The notes: generated by a model not told the origin, from the letters alone. A DNA stretch of 35,519 nt from Gammaproteobacteria bacterium (GCA_030645995.1 JAUSMU010000053.1:1-35519); one strand, 5' to 3'; shown: positions 25,345 to 35,264, counted from the first letter of the stretch. Numbers and translations are program-made.

Positions 25345-26808
25345 ATGAACGAAACAGCGAAGTCCCCGAAAGGTGTCTATTCCGGTTGCCCCGGAACAGT
25401 AAATGCGCAGGTCAGCCCACGCGGCACGCTCGAATTGTTGTCACAAGAAGAGGTCAGTCGTCTGAATGGCGTGCGCGACAGTTCGGTGTATGAATTGTTT
25501 CGCCGTTGCGCGCTGGCCGTGCTCAATTGCGAGGATGTTACCGACGACGCGTCCGAAGTTTTCGCGCTGTATGCCGATTTCTCCATCGAGATCGCCCATC
25601 GCGCCCGGGGTATCAAGCTGATCCTCAAGAACGCGCCGGCCTGCGCCTTCGTGGACGGACAGATACTCAATGGCGTCAGGGATCACCTCTTTGCCGTGCT
25701 GAGGGACATCGTGTTCATGTCCAGCCCGCCTTACGCACCCACAGCAGCCGCCGTGTCGCAAACCAATCCAGACAGCCTGCACGTGCGCGATACCCAGCCG
25801 GACAGTTCCGGCACCGTCAGCAATCTGGTCTTCAATATCCTGCGCAATGCGGCGCTGCTGCGGCCGCGCATGCCGCCGCGTCTGGTAGTGTGCTGGGGTG
25901 GGCACTCGATTGGCCGCGAGGAGTATCTGTATAGCAAGGCCGTGGGTTATCAGCTTGGTTTGCGCGGTCTGGACATCTGCACGGGCTGTGGCCCTGGCGC
26001 GATGAAGGGACCAATGAAGGGCGCCACCATCGGTCACGCCAAGCAGCGTAATCGCGAGGGCCGTTACATCGGCATCACCGAGCCGGGCATCATCGCGGCG
26101 GAGTCACCGAATCCGATCGTCAACAATCTGGTCATTCTGCCGGACATCGAGAAGCGCCTCGAAGCCTTCGTACGGCTGGGCCATGGGATCATCGTGTTTC
26201 CCGGTGGCGTCGGCACACTCGAAGAAATTCTGTTCCTGCTCGGCACCTTGATGGACACCGACAACGCCGACATCACCGTGCCACTTATCTTCACGGCCGG
26301 AGGTGCCAGTCGCTCCTATTTCGCGGAGATCGATGCCTTCCTCGTCAGCACGCTGGGCGAACAGGTGCGGCGCTTCTATCGCATCATCGAGGATGACCCG
26401 GTGGCGGTAGCCGTGGCGATGCGCGACGGGATGGTGGCGGTCGCGGCCAATCGCCGCGCGACCCGCGACGCCTTTTACTACAACTGGCTGTTGAAGATTC
26501 CCGCCGAGATGAAACGTCCGTTTGCGGTCAGTCACCAGAGCATGGCGACCCTGCAGTTGCGCCACGATCTGCCCGCTGCGGAACTCGCCATCAATCTGCG
26601 GCGCGCCTTCTCGGGCATCGTCGCGGGTAACGTCAAGGACTCCGGCGTCAGCATGATTCGTGAGTACGGCCCCTTCCAGCTCAACGGCGATCCGCAGATA
26701 TTGCAGGAAATGGATCGTCTTTTACGTGGATTCGTTGCGCAGGGGCGCATGAAACTGGGCGGAAAGGCATATAATCCGTGCTACAGGATTGCAGGAACAG
26801 AGGATTAG
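25345..26808 (+). CDS. ppnN: Nucleotide 5'-monophosphate nucleosidase PpnN (YgdH), LOG family
   Basis: A 487-residue cytosolic enzyme that cleaves nucleoside monophosphates to a base and ribose 5-phosphate; the E. coli enzyme (454 residues) is stimulated by (p)ppGpp. The Rossmann/LOG core holds VVCWGGHSI, DICTGCGPGAMKGPMKGATI and the hallmark PGGVGTLEE (286-294). Flanking N- and C-terminal domains are those of the PpnN subgroup and are absent from short LOG proteins, which supports this name over cytokinin-riboside hydrolase. The start ATG 25345 has AGAGG at 25335-25339; a frame extension to 25252 would run into the divergent gene. The suf promoter begins 17 nt after its stop. Confidence 0.92.
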   Translation: MNETAKSPKGVYSGCPGTVNAQVSPRGTLELLSQEEVSRLNGVRDSSVYELFRRCALAVLNCEDVTDDASEVFALYADFSIEIAHRARGIKLILKNAPACAFVDGQILNGVRDHLFAVLRDIVFMSSPPYAPTAAAVSQTNPDSLHVRDTQPDSSGTVSNLVFNILRNAALLRPRMPPRLVVCWGGHSIGREEYLYSKAVGYQLGLRGLDICTGCGPGAMKGPMKGATIGHAKQRNREGRYIGITEPGIIAAESPNPIVNNLVILPDIEKRLEAFVRLGHGIIVFPGGVGTLEEILFLLGTLMDTDNADITVPLIFTAGGASRSYFAEIDAFLVSTLGEQVRRFYRIIEDDPVAVAVAMRDGMVAVAANRRATRDAFYYNWLLKIPAEMKRPFAVSHQSMATLQLRHDLPAAELAINLRRAFSGIVAGNVKDSGVSMIREYGPFQLNGDPQILQEMDRLLRGFVAQGRMKLGGKAYNPCYRIAGTED

Positions 26809-26820
26809 GACAGGCCGTCA

Positions 26821-26845
26821 ATACTTGACTGTTTTACTCGGGCAT
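26821..26845 (+). promoter_or_regulatory. Putative IscR type-1 operator of the suf operon
   Basis: The left half ATACTTGACT (26821-26830), centre GTTTT and right half ACTCGGGCAT (26836-26845) match the E. coli IscR type-1 consensus (halves ATASYYGACT and AGTCRRSTAT around RWWWY) at 23 of 25 positions. The mismatches are C for G at 26837 and C for T at 26843. It covers the -35 box, so cluster-loaded IscR should repress. No iscR gene is in the window. Confidence 0.75.
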
Positions 26846-26853
26846 CCGATAAT
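26825..26853 (+). promoter_or_regulatory. Sigma-70 promoter of the suf operon
   Basis: TTGACT (26825-26830, 5/6) and GATAAT (26848-26853, 5/6) are separated by exactly 17 nt. The start point would be near 26860, about 44 nt before the sufB GTG. This is one of the best promoters in the window and lies in the only sizable gap before the operon. Confidence 0.75.
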
Positions 26854-26903
26854 CCCGGCCCTCAAAAACCGCCCATATTCCGTCCGCAAGTCGGGGAAAA
26901 CAC

Positions 26904-28340
<1,437 letters not shown>

Positions 28341-28414
28341 AGTCGGTGGGCTAAAGACTGAAGTGTTGAAGTGCCAGCTATCTTATTCAGAATTTTTTCA
28401 GGAATAGTTCCAGC

Positions 28415-29164
28415 ATGTTAGAGATTCACAATTTGAACGCCCGCGTCGAGGGTGCCGACATCCTCCGCAACCTCAGCCTCAGCATCAAGCCGGGCGAGGT
28501 GCACGCCATCATGGGCCCCAACGGCGCTGGCAAAAGCACGCTGGGCAATGTTCTGTCCGGGCGACCAGGCTATGAGGTGACCTCGGGCGAGGTGTTGTTC
28601 AACGGCAAGAATCTGCTGGAGCTGGAGATCGAGGAGCGTGCCCGCGAAGGGTTGTTCCTGGCGTTTCAATACCCGGTCGAGATCCCCGGTGTCACCAATA
28701 TGGAATTTCTGAAGGCGTCGGTCGATGCGCGCCGCAAACATCTCGGCATGCCGGACCTGTCGTCATTCGATTTCATGAAGCTCGCCCGCGAGACGTCGAA
28801 GAAGGTCAGCCTCGACCCTGCGTTCCTGAAGCGTGGCGTGAACGAAGGTTTCTCCGGCGGAGAGAAGAAGCGCAACGAGATCATGCAGATGATGTTGCTG
28901 GAACCGAACCTGTGCATTCTCGACGAGACCGATTCCGGGCTCGATATCGATGCGCTGCAGGTGGTGGCCGCTGGCGTCAATGCCATGCGTGACGGCAAGC
29001 GCAGCTTCATCGTGGTGACCCACTATCAACGTCTGCTGGACTACATCGTGCCGGACTATGTGCACGTGCTGGCGGCGGGACGCATCGTCAAGACCGGTGG
29101 CAAGGATCTGGCGCTGGAGCTGGAGGCCAAGGGTTATGCCTGGCTTGAGGACGAGGGTGCCTGA
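28415..29164 (+). CDS. sufC: Fe-S assembly ATPase SufC
   Basis: A 249-residue ABC-type ATPase that drives conformational change in the SufBC2D scaffold. Walker A is GPNGAGKST (34-42), the signature FSGGEKKRNEI begins at F146, and Walker B is LCILDETDSGLD (about 166-177). The SufC-specific E-T-D-S-G-L-D-I-D string separates it from transport ATPases, and no membrane partner is nearby. ATG 28415 has AGGAATAG upstream. It starts 74 nt after sufB, a gap with no obvious terminator, so it is probably in the same transcript. The sufD start follows 4 nt after its stop. Confidence 0.97.
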   Translation: MLEIHNLNARVEGADILRNLSLSIKPGEVHAIMGPNGAGKSTLGNVLSGRPGYEVTSGEVLFNGKNLLELEIEERAREGLFLAFQYPVEIPGVTNMEFLKASVDARRKHLGMPDLSSFDFMKLARETSKKVSLDPAFLKRGVNEGFSGGEKKRNEIMQMMLLEPNLCILDETDSGLDIDALQVVAAGVNAMRDGKRSFIVVTHYQRLLDYIVPDYVHVLAAGRIVKTGGKDLALELEAKGYAWLEDEGA

Positions 29165-29168
29165 ACCA

Positions 29169-30458
29169 ATGACTGACTTCCAGCAACAAGCACTGCAGCT
29201 CGCCTCGCAACAGCAGAACAGCCCCGTGTGGCTGCGACCTTTGCGCGGTGAGGGGACGGGGCAATGGCAGCGTGCCAGCTGGCCGGGGCGGCGCACCGAA
29301 CTGTGGAAATACACCCCGTTGCAGGCGCTGCAGCGCACGGAATTTCAACGCTGGGGCAGGGCGCTGCCACAGGGTGTCGGGTCGGCTTCTTTGCTGCCGC
29401 TGGACGCGATTCGGCTGGTGTTTGTGAATGGCGTCTTCGATGCGCAGGCGTCCACTGAGCCTCATGCGCAGGTCGTTCATTTCAGCGCCGCTTCCGAACC
29501 ACAGCGCGCGCTCATCGAGAAGCATCTCGGACGCATCGTGAATACCGAACGGCATCTGTTCGCGTCGCTCAGCAACGCCTGGGTACAGGACGGTGTGCTG
29601 CTGCATGTGCCACGCAATGTGATTCTCGACAAGCCAGTCTATATCGTGCACGTGTCGATACCCGAAGCCGAGGCAGTGATCGTCAATCAGCGCCTTCTGG
29701 TGGTGCTTGAGGAGAATGCCAAGGCTGAGCTGATCGAACATTTTGTTTCCGATGCGCAAGCGCAAAACAGTTTCGTCAACAGCCTGACCGAGGTCAGCAT
29801 CGGCAATAACGCGGAGCTGCAGCATTACCGCATCAACCTGGAGCAAGAGCAGCTGATTCACATTGGCGGCGTCCACATCGATCTGCAGCGCGACGCGCGC
29901 TACCGTGGTTTTACGATTGCCGAAGGCAGCCAGCTCAAGCGTCTGGATTACCAGATCAACCATCGTGGTGCGGGTGCTCATGCCGCACTCAATGGCGTCT
30001 ATCTGCCGCGCAATAATCAGCTCGTCGATTACCACACCAATGTGGAACACTGGGCGCCACACTGCACCACCAGCGAAGTGTTCCGTGGCATCATCAGCGA
30101 CAGCGCGCGCGCCGTCTTCAATGGCCGCATACTGATTCATCCGCACGCGCAGAAGACGCTGGCAGAGCTGAGCAATCGCAATCTGCTGACCTCAGACAAG
30201 GCCGAAGTTGACACCAAACCGGAACTGGAAATCTACGCGGACGATGTGAAGTGTGCACACGGTGCTACAGTCAGCCAGCTCGACGACACGGCCATGTATT
30301 ATCTGCAGAGCCGTGGTGTCTCCAAGACTCAGGCGCGCACCATGCTCAGTTTCGGTTTCATCAACGAGCTGTTGCAGGAACTGCCGCGTGCCGAGGTGCG
30401 CGATTATCTGCATCATCATTTGGCCATTCTGTTTGGCACCGCCACGGATCTGTCATGA
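29169..30458 (+). CDS. sufD: Fe-S cluster assembly protein SufD
   Basis: A 429-residue paralogue of SufB in the SufBC2D scaffold, needed for iron acquisition. The C-terminal core holds HPHAQKT, NLLTSDKAEVDTKPELEIY and DDVKCAHGATV, with H364 in the place of the functional H360 of E. coli. The N-terminal half is variable, as usual. I chose ATG 29169, just after the sufC stop; longer frames would run back through sufC. GAGGG about 12 nt upstream is a modest ribosome-binding site, so coupling to sufC is likely. The stop overlaps the sufS start (ATGA). Confidence 0.95.
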   Translation: MTDFQQQALQLASQQQNSPVWLRPLRGEGTGQWQRASWPGRRTELWKYTPLQALQRTEFQRWGRALPQGVGSASLLPLDAIRLVFVNGVFDAQASTEPHAQVVHFSAASEPQRALIEKHLGRIVNTERHLFASLSNAWVQDGVLLHVPRNVILDKPVYIVHVSIPEAEAVIVNQRLLVVLEENAKAELIEHFVSDAQAQNSFVNSLTEVSIGNNAELQHYRINLEQEQLIHIGGVHIDLQRDARYRGFTIAEGSQLKRLDYQINHRGAGAHAALNGVYLPRNNQLVDYHTNVEHWAPHCTTSEVFRGIISDSARAVFNGRILIHPHAQKTLAELSNRNLLTSDKAEVDTKPELEIYADDVKCAHGATVSQLDDTAMYYLQSRGVSKTQARTMLSFGFINELLQELPRAEVRDYLHHHLAILFGTATDLS

Positions 30459-31735
30459 GCGAGGAGCCTGCTGTGTATCGAGTGATCAGCGAGTCAGCAT
30501 CGCAACCGGTTGCAGAAAAGTTTGATGTGCAGCGTGTGCGCCGCGATTTCCCGATACTTGCTCAGCAGGTCAATGGTCATCCGCTGGTGTATCTGGATAA
30601 CGGCGCGACGACCCAAAAGCCCGAGTGTGTGATCGAGGCCATTGCGCATTATTACCGCTGCGACAACAGCAATGTGCATCGTGGCGCCCATGCGCTGAGT
30701 GATCGTGCCACGGCCGGTTTCGAGGCCGCCCGCAGCAAGGTGGCGACCTTCATCAATGCGCCAGCGACGACGCAGGTGCTGTGGACACGTGGCACCACCG
30801 AGTCCATCAATCTTGTCGCTGCCAGCTGGGGACGCAGCACGCTGCAACCCGGCGATCGCATTCTCGTTTCTGCCATGGAGCATCACTCCAACATCGTGCC
30901 GTGGCAGATGATCGCCGCCGAACGCGGTGCCACAGTCGAAGCCATTCCTGTGGACAGCACCGGCACGCTTGATATGCAGGCATTCGCCACCATGTTGAAT
31001 GCACGCGTGCGCATGGTCGCGGTGGGACATGTCTCCAACGCGCTGGGCACCATCAACCCGGTAGCCGAGATCGTGCGCCTGGCGCATGCCGCCGGAGCAC
31101 TGGTACTGGTGGATGGTGCGCAGGCCGTGGGGCACTGGCCCGTGAATGTGCAGGCGCTGGATTGTGATTTCTACGCCTTCTCCGCACACAAGCTCTTTGG
31201 TCCGACCGGCCTCGGCGTGCTCTACGGGCGTCGCGAAATACTGGAGGCCATGCCTCCATATCAGGGCGGTGGCGAGATGATCGAGTCGGTAAGTTTTGCA
31301 GGCACGACGTATAACCAGCTACCCTATAAATTCGAGGCTGGCACGCCGGACATCGCCGGTGCCATCGGTCTCGGCGCCGCCATTGATTATCTGCAGGCAA
31401 TGGATCGCGAAGGCGCGGCGCGCCACGAACAGGCTCTGCTGGAGTACGCGCAGGAGAAGGCGGCACAGGTGCCCGGCCTGCGTCTGGTTGGCACGGCCAG
31501 TCATAAGGCGAGTGTGTTGAGTTTTCTTCTGGAGGGTGTGCACCCGGCGGATGTCGGCACGCTGCTCGACCAGCAGGGCGTGGCGGTGCGCACCGGTAAT
31601 CATTGCGCGCAACCGATCATGGATCAGTACCGCATACCGGGCACGGTGCGCGCGAGTTTCAGTTTTTACAATACGTTTGAAGACGTGGATCGCCTGTTTC
31701 TGGCCCTCGACAAGGCCAGACAATTTCTTGTTTAA
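30455..31735 (+). CDS. sufS: Cysteine desulfurase SufS
   Basis: A 426-residue PLP enzyme that removes sulfur from cysteine and passes it as persulfide to SufE. K246 (FSAHKLFGPTG) binds PLP and C384 (RTGNHCAQPIMDQY) is the persulfide cysteine; E. coli equivalents are K226 and C364. The 20-residue offset reflects an N-terminal extension (MSEEPAVYRVISESASQPVA) before the conserved VRRDFPIL. ATG 30455 overlaps the sufD stop by 4 nt; GTG 30473 is an alternative start that would trim six residues. SufE, its partner, is encoded at the end of the operon. Confidence 0.97.
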   Translation: MSEEPAVYRVISESASQPVAEKFDVQRVRRDFPILAQQVNGHPLVYLDNGATTQKPECVIEAIAHYYRCDNSNVHRGAHALSDRATAGFEAARSKVATFINAPATTQVLWTRGTTESINLVAASWGRSTLQPGDRILVSAMEHHSNIVPWQMIAAERGATVEAIPVDSTGTLDMQAFATMLNARVRMVAVGHVSNALGTINPVAEIVRLAHAAGALVLVDGAQAVGHWPVNVQALDCDFYAFSAHKLFGPTGLGVLYGRREILEAMPPYQGGGEMIESVSFAGTTYNQLPYKFEAGTPDIAGAIGLGAAIDYLQAMDREGAARHEQALLEYAQEKAAQVPGLRLVGTASHKASVLSFLLEGVHPADVGTLLDQQGVAVRTGNHCAQPIMDQYRIPGTVRASFSFYNTFEDVDRLFLALDKARQFLV

Positions 31736-31763
31736 CAGACTGTAAAAGGTTGAGGATATTCCC

Positions 31764-32150
31764 ATGAGCGTTGAGTCTTACGACCCCGTTCAAAGCACTG
31801 GCGTCTCTTCCAGCGCGGCGCACACCGTGCAGGTGACACCCGCCGCTGTCGATCATTTCCGCAAGCAGATCCTCAAAGACGGCAAGGCGCGCGCGGTGCG
31901 CCTGAGCGTCAAGCAAAGCGGCTGCACCGGCTTCATGTATGTGGTTGACCTGGTGCCAGAGGCGAAGCCGGACGATTTGCATCTGCCGCTCGGCAACGAT
32001 GTCGAACTGCTGGTGGCGAAGGATAGCCTCGCCATCGTCAACGGCACCAAGATCGATCTGGTGCGCGAGGGCGTCAACCTGCAACTGAGTTTTCTCAACC
32101 CCAATGCCAAGAACCACTGTGGTTGCGGCGAAAGTTTCAACGTGAATTGA
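31764..32150 (+). CDS. sufA: Fe-S assembly A-type carrier (SufA/IscA family)
   Basis: A 128-residue A-type carrier that delivers assembled clusters to targets. The three conserved cysteines are present: C54 (SGCTGF), C119 and C121 (HCGCGESF). A 20-residue hydrophilic N-terminal tail precedes the fold start (VQVTPAAVDHFRKQ). GAGGA at 31752-31756 with TATTCCC gives ATG 31764 a good ribosome-binding site. Its place after sufS, inside a suf operon, favours SufA over IscA or ErpA, although these cannot be separated by motif alone. Confidence 0.9.
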   Translation: MSVESYDPVQSTGVSSSAAHTVQVTPAAVDHFRKQILKDGKARAVRLSVKQSGCTGFMYVVDLVPEAKPDDLHLPLGNDVELLVAKDSLAIVNGTKIDLVREGVNLQLSFLNPNAKNHCGCGESFNVN

Positions 32151-32165
32151 ACGGCGTGAACTGAT

Positions 32166-32699
32166 ATGGAAAGACGCATGGTGCTGGCGCAGGCCGATTG
32201 TCCCGCCCGCCGCGTGCCCGACGGCACGCCACTGACAATCCCGAAGAACACCTTCGTCAGCATCACGCAGGCGCTTGGCGGCAACTACACCGTGGTCTAC
32301 AACGGGCAGATGGTGCGCGTGGATGGCACCGATGCCGCCAATCTCGGACTGCAATCCGAGACCCTGAGTTTCCCCGCACCGCAGAACGATCTCATCGACG
32401 AGGCGCAAGTCTGGCAGGCGCTGGGCACGGTGTTCGATCCGGAGATTCCGGTGGATCTGGTGAATCTCGGGCTCATCTACAAGGTAGCTGTCGACCAGCA
32501 GGCCAAGCGTGTCGACATCGACATGACTCTGACTGCGCCCAGCTGCGGCATGGGGCCGGTGCTGGTGGGTGACGTGGAATACCGTGTGAGAAAGGTGCCG
32601 AATGTGAAAGAAGTCAAAGTGGCACTGGTGTTCGATCCCGCCTGGAGTCGCGACATGATGAGCGAGGAAGCCCAGCTCGAAACCGGGATGTTTTTCTAA
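32166..32699 (+). CDS. sufT: Putative Fe-S cluster assembly protein SufT (MIP18 family)
   Basis: A 177-residue protein whose C-terminal half is a MIP18/DUF59 domain: DPEIPVDLVNLGLIYKVAV (from 91) and TLTAPSCGMG with C127. The N-terminal half (VPDGTPLTIPKNTFVSITQALGGNYTV) is the extra domain of the SufT group. SufT acts as an auxiliary Fe-S maturation factor, important under high demand for clusters in Staphylococcus. An in-frame ATG at 32178 with GGAAAG upstream is an alternative start; ATG 32166 lacks a clear ribosome-binding site. sufE starts directly at the next base after its stop. Confidence 0.88.
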   Translation: MERRMVLAQADCPARRVPDGTPLTIPKNTFVSITQALGGNYTVVYNGQMVRVDGTDAANLGLQSETLSFPAPQNDLIDEAQVWQALGTVFDPEIPVDLVNLGLIYKVAVDQQAKRVDIDMTLTAPSCGMGPVLVGDVEYRVRKVPNVKEVKVALVFDPAWSRDMMSEEAQLETGMFF

Positions 32700-33119
32700 A
32701 TGACGGCTAACAGATTTGGCGCAGAGATTACCCCGGACGACATCGTCGAGGCCCTGTCCTTCTTCGACAACTGGGAGGACCGCTACAAATACATCATCGA
32801 TCTGGGCAAGGAATTGCCCGCCATGGACCCTGCGTTTCGCAGCGACGAAAATCTGGTGCGCGGTTGTCAGAGCCAGGTGTGGCTGTTGAAACGGGAGGAG
32901 GGCGACAGGTTCTTCTTCGAGGCTGACAGTGATGCTTTTATCGTGAAGGGATTGCTCGGTGTGGTGCTGGCGGCGTATAACGGCAAGACGGCGCAGGAAA
33001 TTCAGCAGTTCGACATCAATGCCTACTTCGAACAACTCAATCTGCTCAAACATCTGAGCCCGACGCGCGGCAGTGGACTGCAGGCGATGGTGCGGCGCAT
33101 TCAGGCCAGCGCCGTCTGA
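32700..33119 (+). CDS. sufE: Sulfur acceptor protein SufE
   Basis: A 139-residue partner that takes persulfide sulfur from SufS and hands it to SufB. C56 in NLVRGCQSQVWL is the acceptor cysteine (C51 in E. coli). FFDNWEDRYKYIIDLGKELP is the conserved N-terminal signature. The ATG abuts the sufT stop without a gap, so it is probably translated by coupling. CsdE is the main alternative, but the operon context makes SufE the natural reading. It ends 18 nt from the convergent Sel1 gene, with no T-rich terminator between them. Confidence 0.95.
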   Translation: MTANRFGAEITPDDIVEALSFFDNWEDRYKYIIDLGKELPAMDPAFRSDENLVRGCQSQVWLLKREEGDRFFFEADSDAFIVKGLLGVVLAAYNGKTAQEIQQFDINAYFEQLNLLKHLSPTRGSGLQAMVRRIQASAV

Positions 33120-33137
33120 CACTGCGGCAGCCACCGC

Positions 33138-33740
33138 TCAGCGGCTGATGGTCCACTCTGCAAAAGTCTTGCGTGCTTCGCTGATTTGTTCTGGTGTCAT
33201 TTTGGCAGAGAGCTCGCCCAGTAAAGCGGTCGCCTCAGCACTGCTAGCTGCGTCTTGCTCCGCATTGGCGTTGTATTGCGACGCACTGGCCCAGAAGTGC
33301 GCTCGCACCAGATCCACCTCGGTGCCTTCTCCCAGTTCGTACATCTTCGCCAGTGAATGCTGCGCGCCCGCGTGCTGCGCTTCTGCAGCGGCAAGGTTCC
33401 AGCGCAACGCCTGCGGGTAGTCCGCCGCAGTGCCGGTGCCATAGTAGTAGAGTGAGGCGAGGTTGAATTGCGCGTTCACATGCCCCTGTTCGGCTGCTGC
33501 CAACGTCCAGCGCAACGCCTCTGCATAATTCTGTTCGATGCCCTGACCGAGGTAATAAAGAATGCCCAGATTGTACTGGGCGAGGTCAAGGCCAGCTTCT
33601 GCTGCGGCAGTGAACTCACGCAGGGCAGTGGCATAGTCACCATTCTGCGCGGCGGTCACGCCATCCTCGTAATCCGCGACTGCCAGCGGGGCAGCCAGGG
33701 TGGCGGTGAGTGCCAGGACGCGCAGATAATGTTTCATCAT
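33138..33740 (-). CDS. Secreted Sel1-repeat protein (third of three)
   Basis: A 200-residue protein with a signal peptide (MMKHYLRVLALTATLAAPLAVA) and three Sel1-like repeats of about 36 residues, starting at AQYNLGI, AQFNLAS and AQHSLAK. It ends with an extra helix, MTPEQISEARKTFAEWTISR, that resembles the ends of its two upstream neighbours. I chose the start at 33740, first of a double ATG, because it opens the signal peptide; the frame extends to 33797 inside the previous gene. Sel1 repeats form alpha-solenoids for protein–protein binding. The partner is unknown. Last gene of a three-gene operon, 10 nt after the second. Confidence 0.8.
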   Translation of the reverse strand: MMKHYLRVLALTATLAAPLAVADYEDGVTAAQNGDYATALREFTAAAEAGLDLAQYNLGILYYLGQGIEQNYAEALRWTLAAAEQGHVNAQFNLASLYYYGTGTAADYPQALRWNLAAAEAQHAGAQHSLAKMYELGEGTEVDLVRAHFWASASQYNANAEQDAASSAEATALLGELSAKMTPEQISEARKTFAEWTISR

Positions 33741-33750
33741 CACAGTCTCT

Positions 33751-34356
33751 TCACGGCAGCCTTGCAGCAGTGTCGTCATCCGCTTCAGCAGCCGCACGCT
33801 GGCTGTTGAATTTTTCTATCCATTCGGCGGCCAGGCGCTGCGACTCTGCGACCTGTTCGTTGCTCATCATCTCTTGATACAGCACCAGATTCGCCGCTGC
33901 GGCGCGATCTCCGCTCGATGCAGCCAGTGTAAACCAGAGATGCGCCTGCACTGGGTCTTGCGGCACGCCCTTGCCATTCGCGTAGAGCGTCGCCAGTGTG
34001 AATTGTGCGGGAGGGTCACCCAGCTCTGCAGCGCGGCGGAACCAATTGATGGCCTCGTTCAGGTCGGCGATCACGCCCTTGCCCTGCATGTACATCACGC
34101 CAAGGTTGTACTGCGCGTTGTTGTTGTCCTGATCCGCCGCCTTGCGGAACCAGCGCGCGGCCTCGTACTCGTCAGTGATCACACCATCGCCGGAGAGGTA
34201 GCGATTGCCCATATCGAATTGCGCCGCGCTGTCGCCAGCCTCGGCTGCCGAGAGCTGTGTGCTCAGTTCAGGCGCCGCCACCGGTTGTGCGACGACTGCG
34301 ACTACGCATGTCAGCAGGAGCGCATTGAGCAAACCAGTGAGAAGATGTTTTTTCAT
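33751..34356 (-). CDS. Secreted Sel1-repeat protein (second of three)
   Basis: A 201-residue protein with a signal peptide (MKKHLLTGLLNALLLTCVVA, cleavage likely after AVVAQPVA) and three Sel1-like repeats starting at AQFDMGN, AQYNLGV and AQFTLAT. MSNEQVAESQRLAAEWIEKF near the C-terminus is the shared end helix; a short acidic tail (AAAEADDDTAARLP) is unique to this copy. Its ATG overlaps the stop of the first Sel1 gene (34353-34356, ATGA), so translation is coupled. The function is unknown; a periplasmic scaffold or envelope-stress adaptor is possible, as for other exported Sel1 proteins. Confidence 0.82.
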   Translation of the reverse strand: MKKHLLTGLLNALLLTCVVAVVAQPVAAPELSTQLSAAEAGDSAAQFDMGNRYLSGDGVITDEYEAARWFRKAADQDNNNAQYNLGVMYMQGKGVIADLNEAINWFRRAAELGDPPAQFTLATLYANGKGVPQDPVQAHLWFTLAASSGDRAAAANLVLYQEMMSNEQVAESQRLAAEWIEKFNSQRAAAEADDDTAARLP

Positions 34357-35264
34357 CGATGTGAACTGACCCAGCTCGTCGCCAGCCTCTCAGCCGTGCT
34401 GATTTCATCCGGCTTCATGTAACCGCGCAGAGTGGCGATCACCTTGGCGGCCTCGACATCGCCATTGCTGTTGGCGACCTTGTACCACATATACGCCGAA
34501 ACCAGATCCTGCTCCTCAGTACCCAACCCGTTCAGATACAAACGCCCCAGAAAGGACTGCGCCGGCACATCGCCCTGCTCGGCGGCCAGCGTGAACCAGT
34601 CACGCGCCTTGAGATAATCACGCTCCACGCCTTGCCCGGAGGCATAGGCAATCCCGGCACGCGCCTGCGCCTGCGCAATGCCCTGTTCCGCCGCCTGCAG
34701 GAACCAGCGGGTGGACTCGATCGGATTCGCCTCTGTACCAACGCCGTCCTGATACATGATGCCGAGGTTGTACTGGGCATCGGCGTTGCCACCCTCAGCC
34801 GCAGCCTTGAACCACCTGTAAGCCGTCGGCAGGTCCGGTGGGGTGCCATAGCCATTGGCATGCATGATCGCGAGGTTGTACTGCGAATCCCGATGCCCCT
34901 GATCCGCCGCCTTGCCATACCACACCAATGCCTGGCCGTAGTCTTCCGCCTTGCCCTGACCGTAGAAATTCATGGTGCCCACGGCATACTGAGCGGCCGC
35001 GTCGCCCTGATTGGCCGCCAACTCGTACCAGTGATACGCCGCCACATAATCCTGCGCAGTGCCCTGGCCGTTGTCATACAAGCTGCCGAGGTAATACTGC
35101 GATTTCGCCACACCTTTCTCGGCATCCTCGGTAAATTCCACCAACGCCTTGGCGAAGTCCTGCGCCTGATAAGCGGCCAGTCCATCCTCCAGATCCGCAT
35201 GGGAAACCATTGAAAACCCGAGAGAAAGGAAAACCAGGGGAAGAGATTGCAAGAGCCTGTTCAT
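34353..35264 (-). CDS. Secreted Sel1-repeat protein (first of three)
   Basis: A 303-residue protein with a signal peptide (MNRLLQSLPLVFLSLGFSMV, cleavage likely after SHA). Six Sel1-like repeats follow, beginning at SQYYLGS, AQYAVGT, SQYNLAI, AQYNLGI, AQARAGI and AQSFLGR, each with the GxG…D…A…W…AA…G pattern. It ends with MKPDEISTAERLATSWVSSH, the helix shared with the two downstream genes. This is the head of the operon; the promoter must lie in the 35265-35400 region. It has twice the repeats of its neighbours, which suggests tandem gene duplication followed by repeat gain or loss. The function is not known. Confidence 0.83.
   Translation of the reverse strand: MNRLLQSLPLVFLSLGFSMVSHADLEDGLAAYQAQDFAKALVEFTEDAEKGVAKSQYYLGSLYDNGQGTAQDYVAAYHWYELAANQGDAAAQYAVGTMNFYGQGKAEDYGQALVWYGKAADQGHRDSQYNLAIMHANGYGTPPDLPTAYRWFKAAAEGGNADAQYNLGIMYQDGVGTEANPIESTRWFLQAAEQGIAQAQARAGIAYASGQGVERDYLKARDWFTLAAEQGDVPAQSFLGRLYLNGLGTEEQDLVSAYMWYKVANSNGDVEAAKVIATLRGYMKPDEISTAERLATSWVSSHR

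Noticed and set aside
31659..33134. 491-codon open frame on the minus strand opposite sufS, sufA, sufT and sufE
   Set aside because: It spans four well-supported genes and their junctions. No motif or ribosome-binding site supports it.
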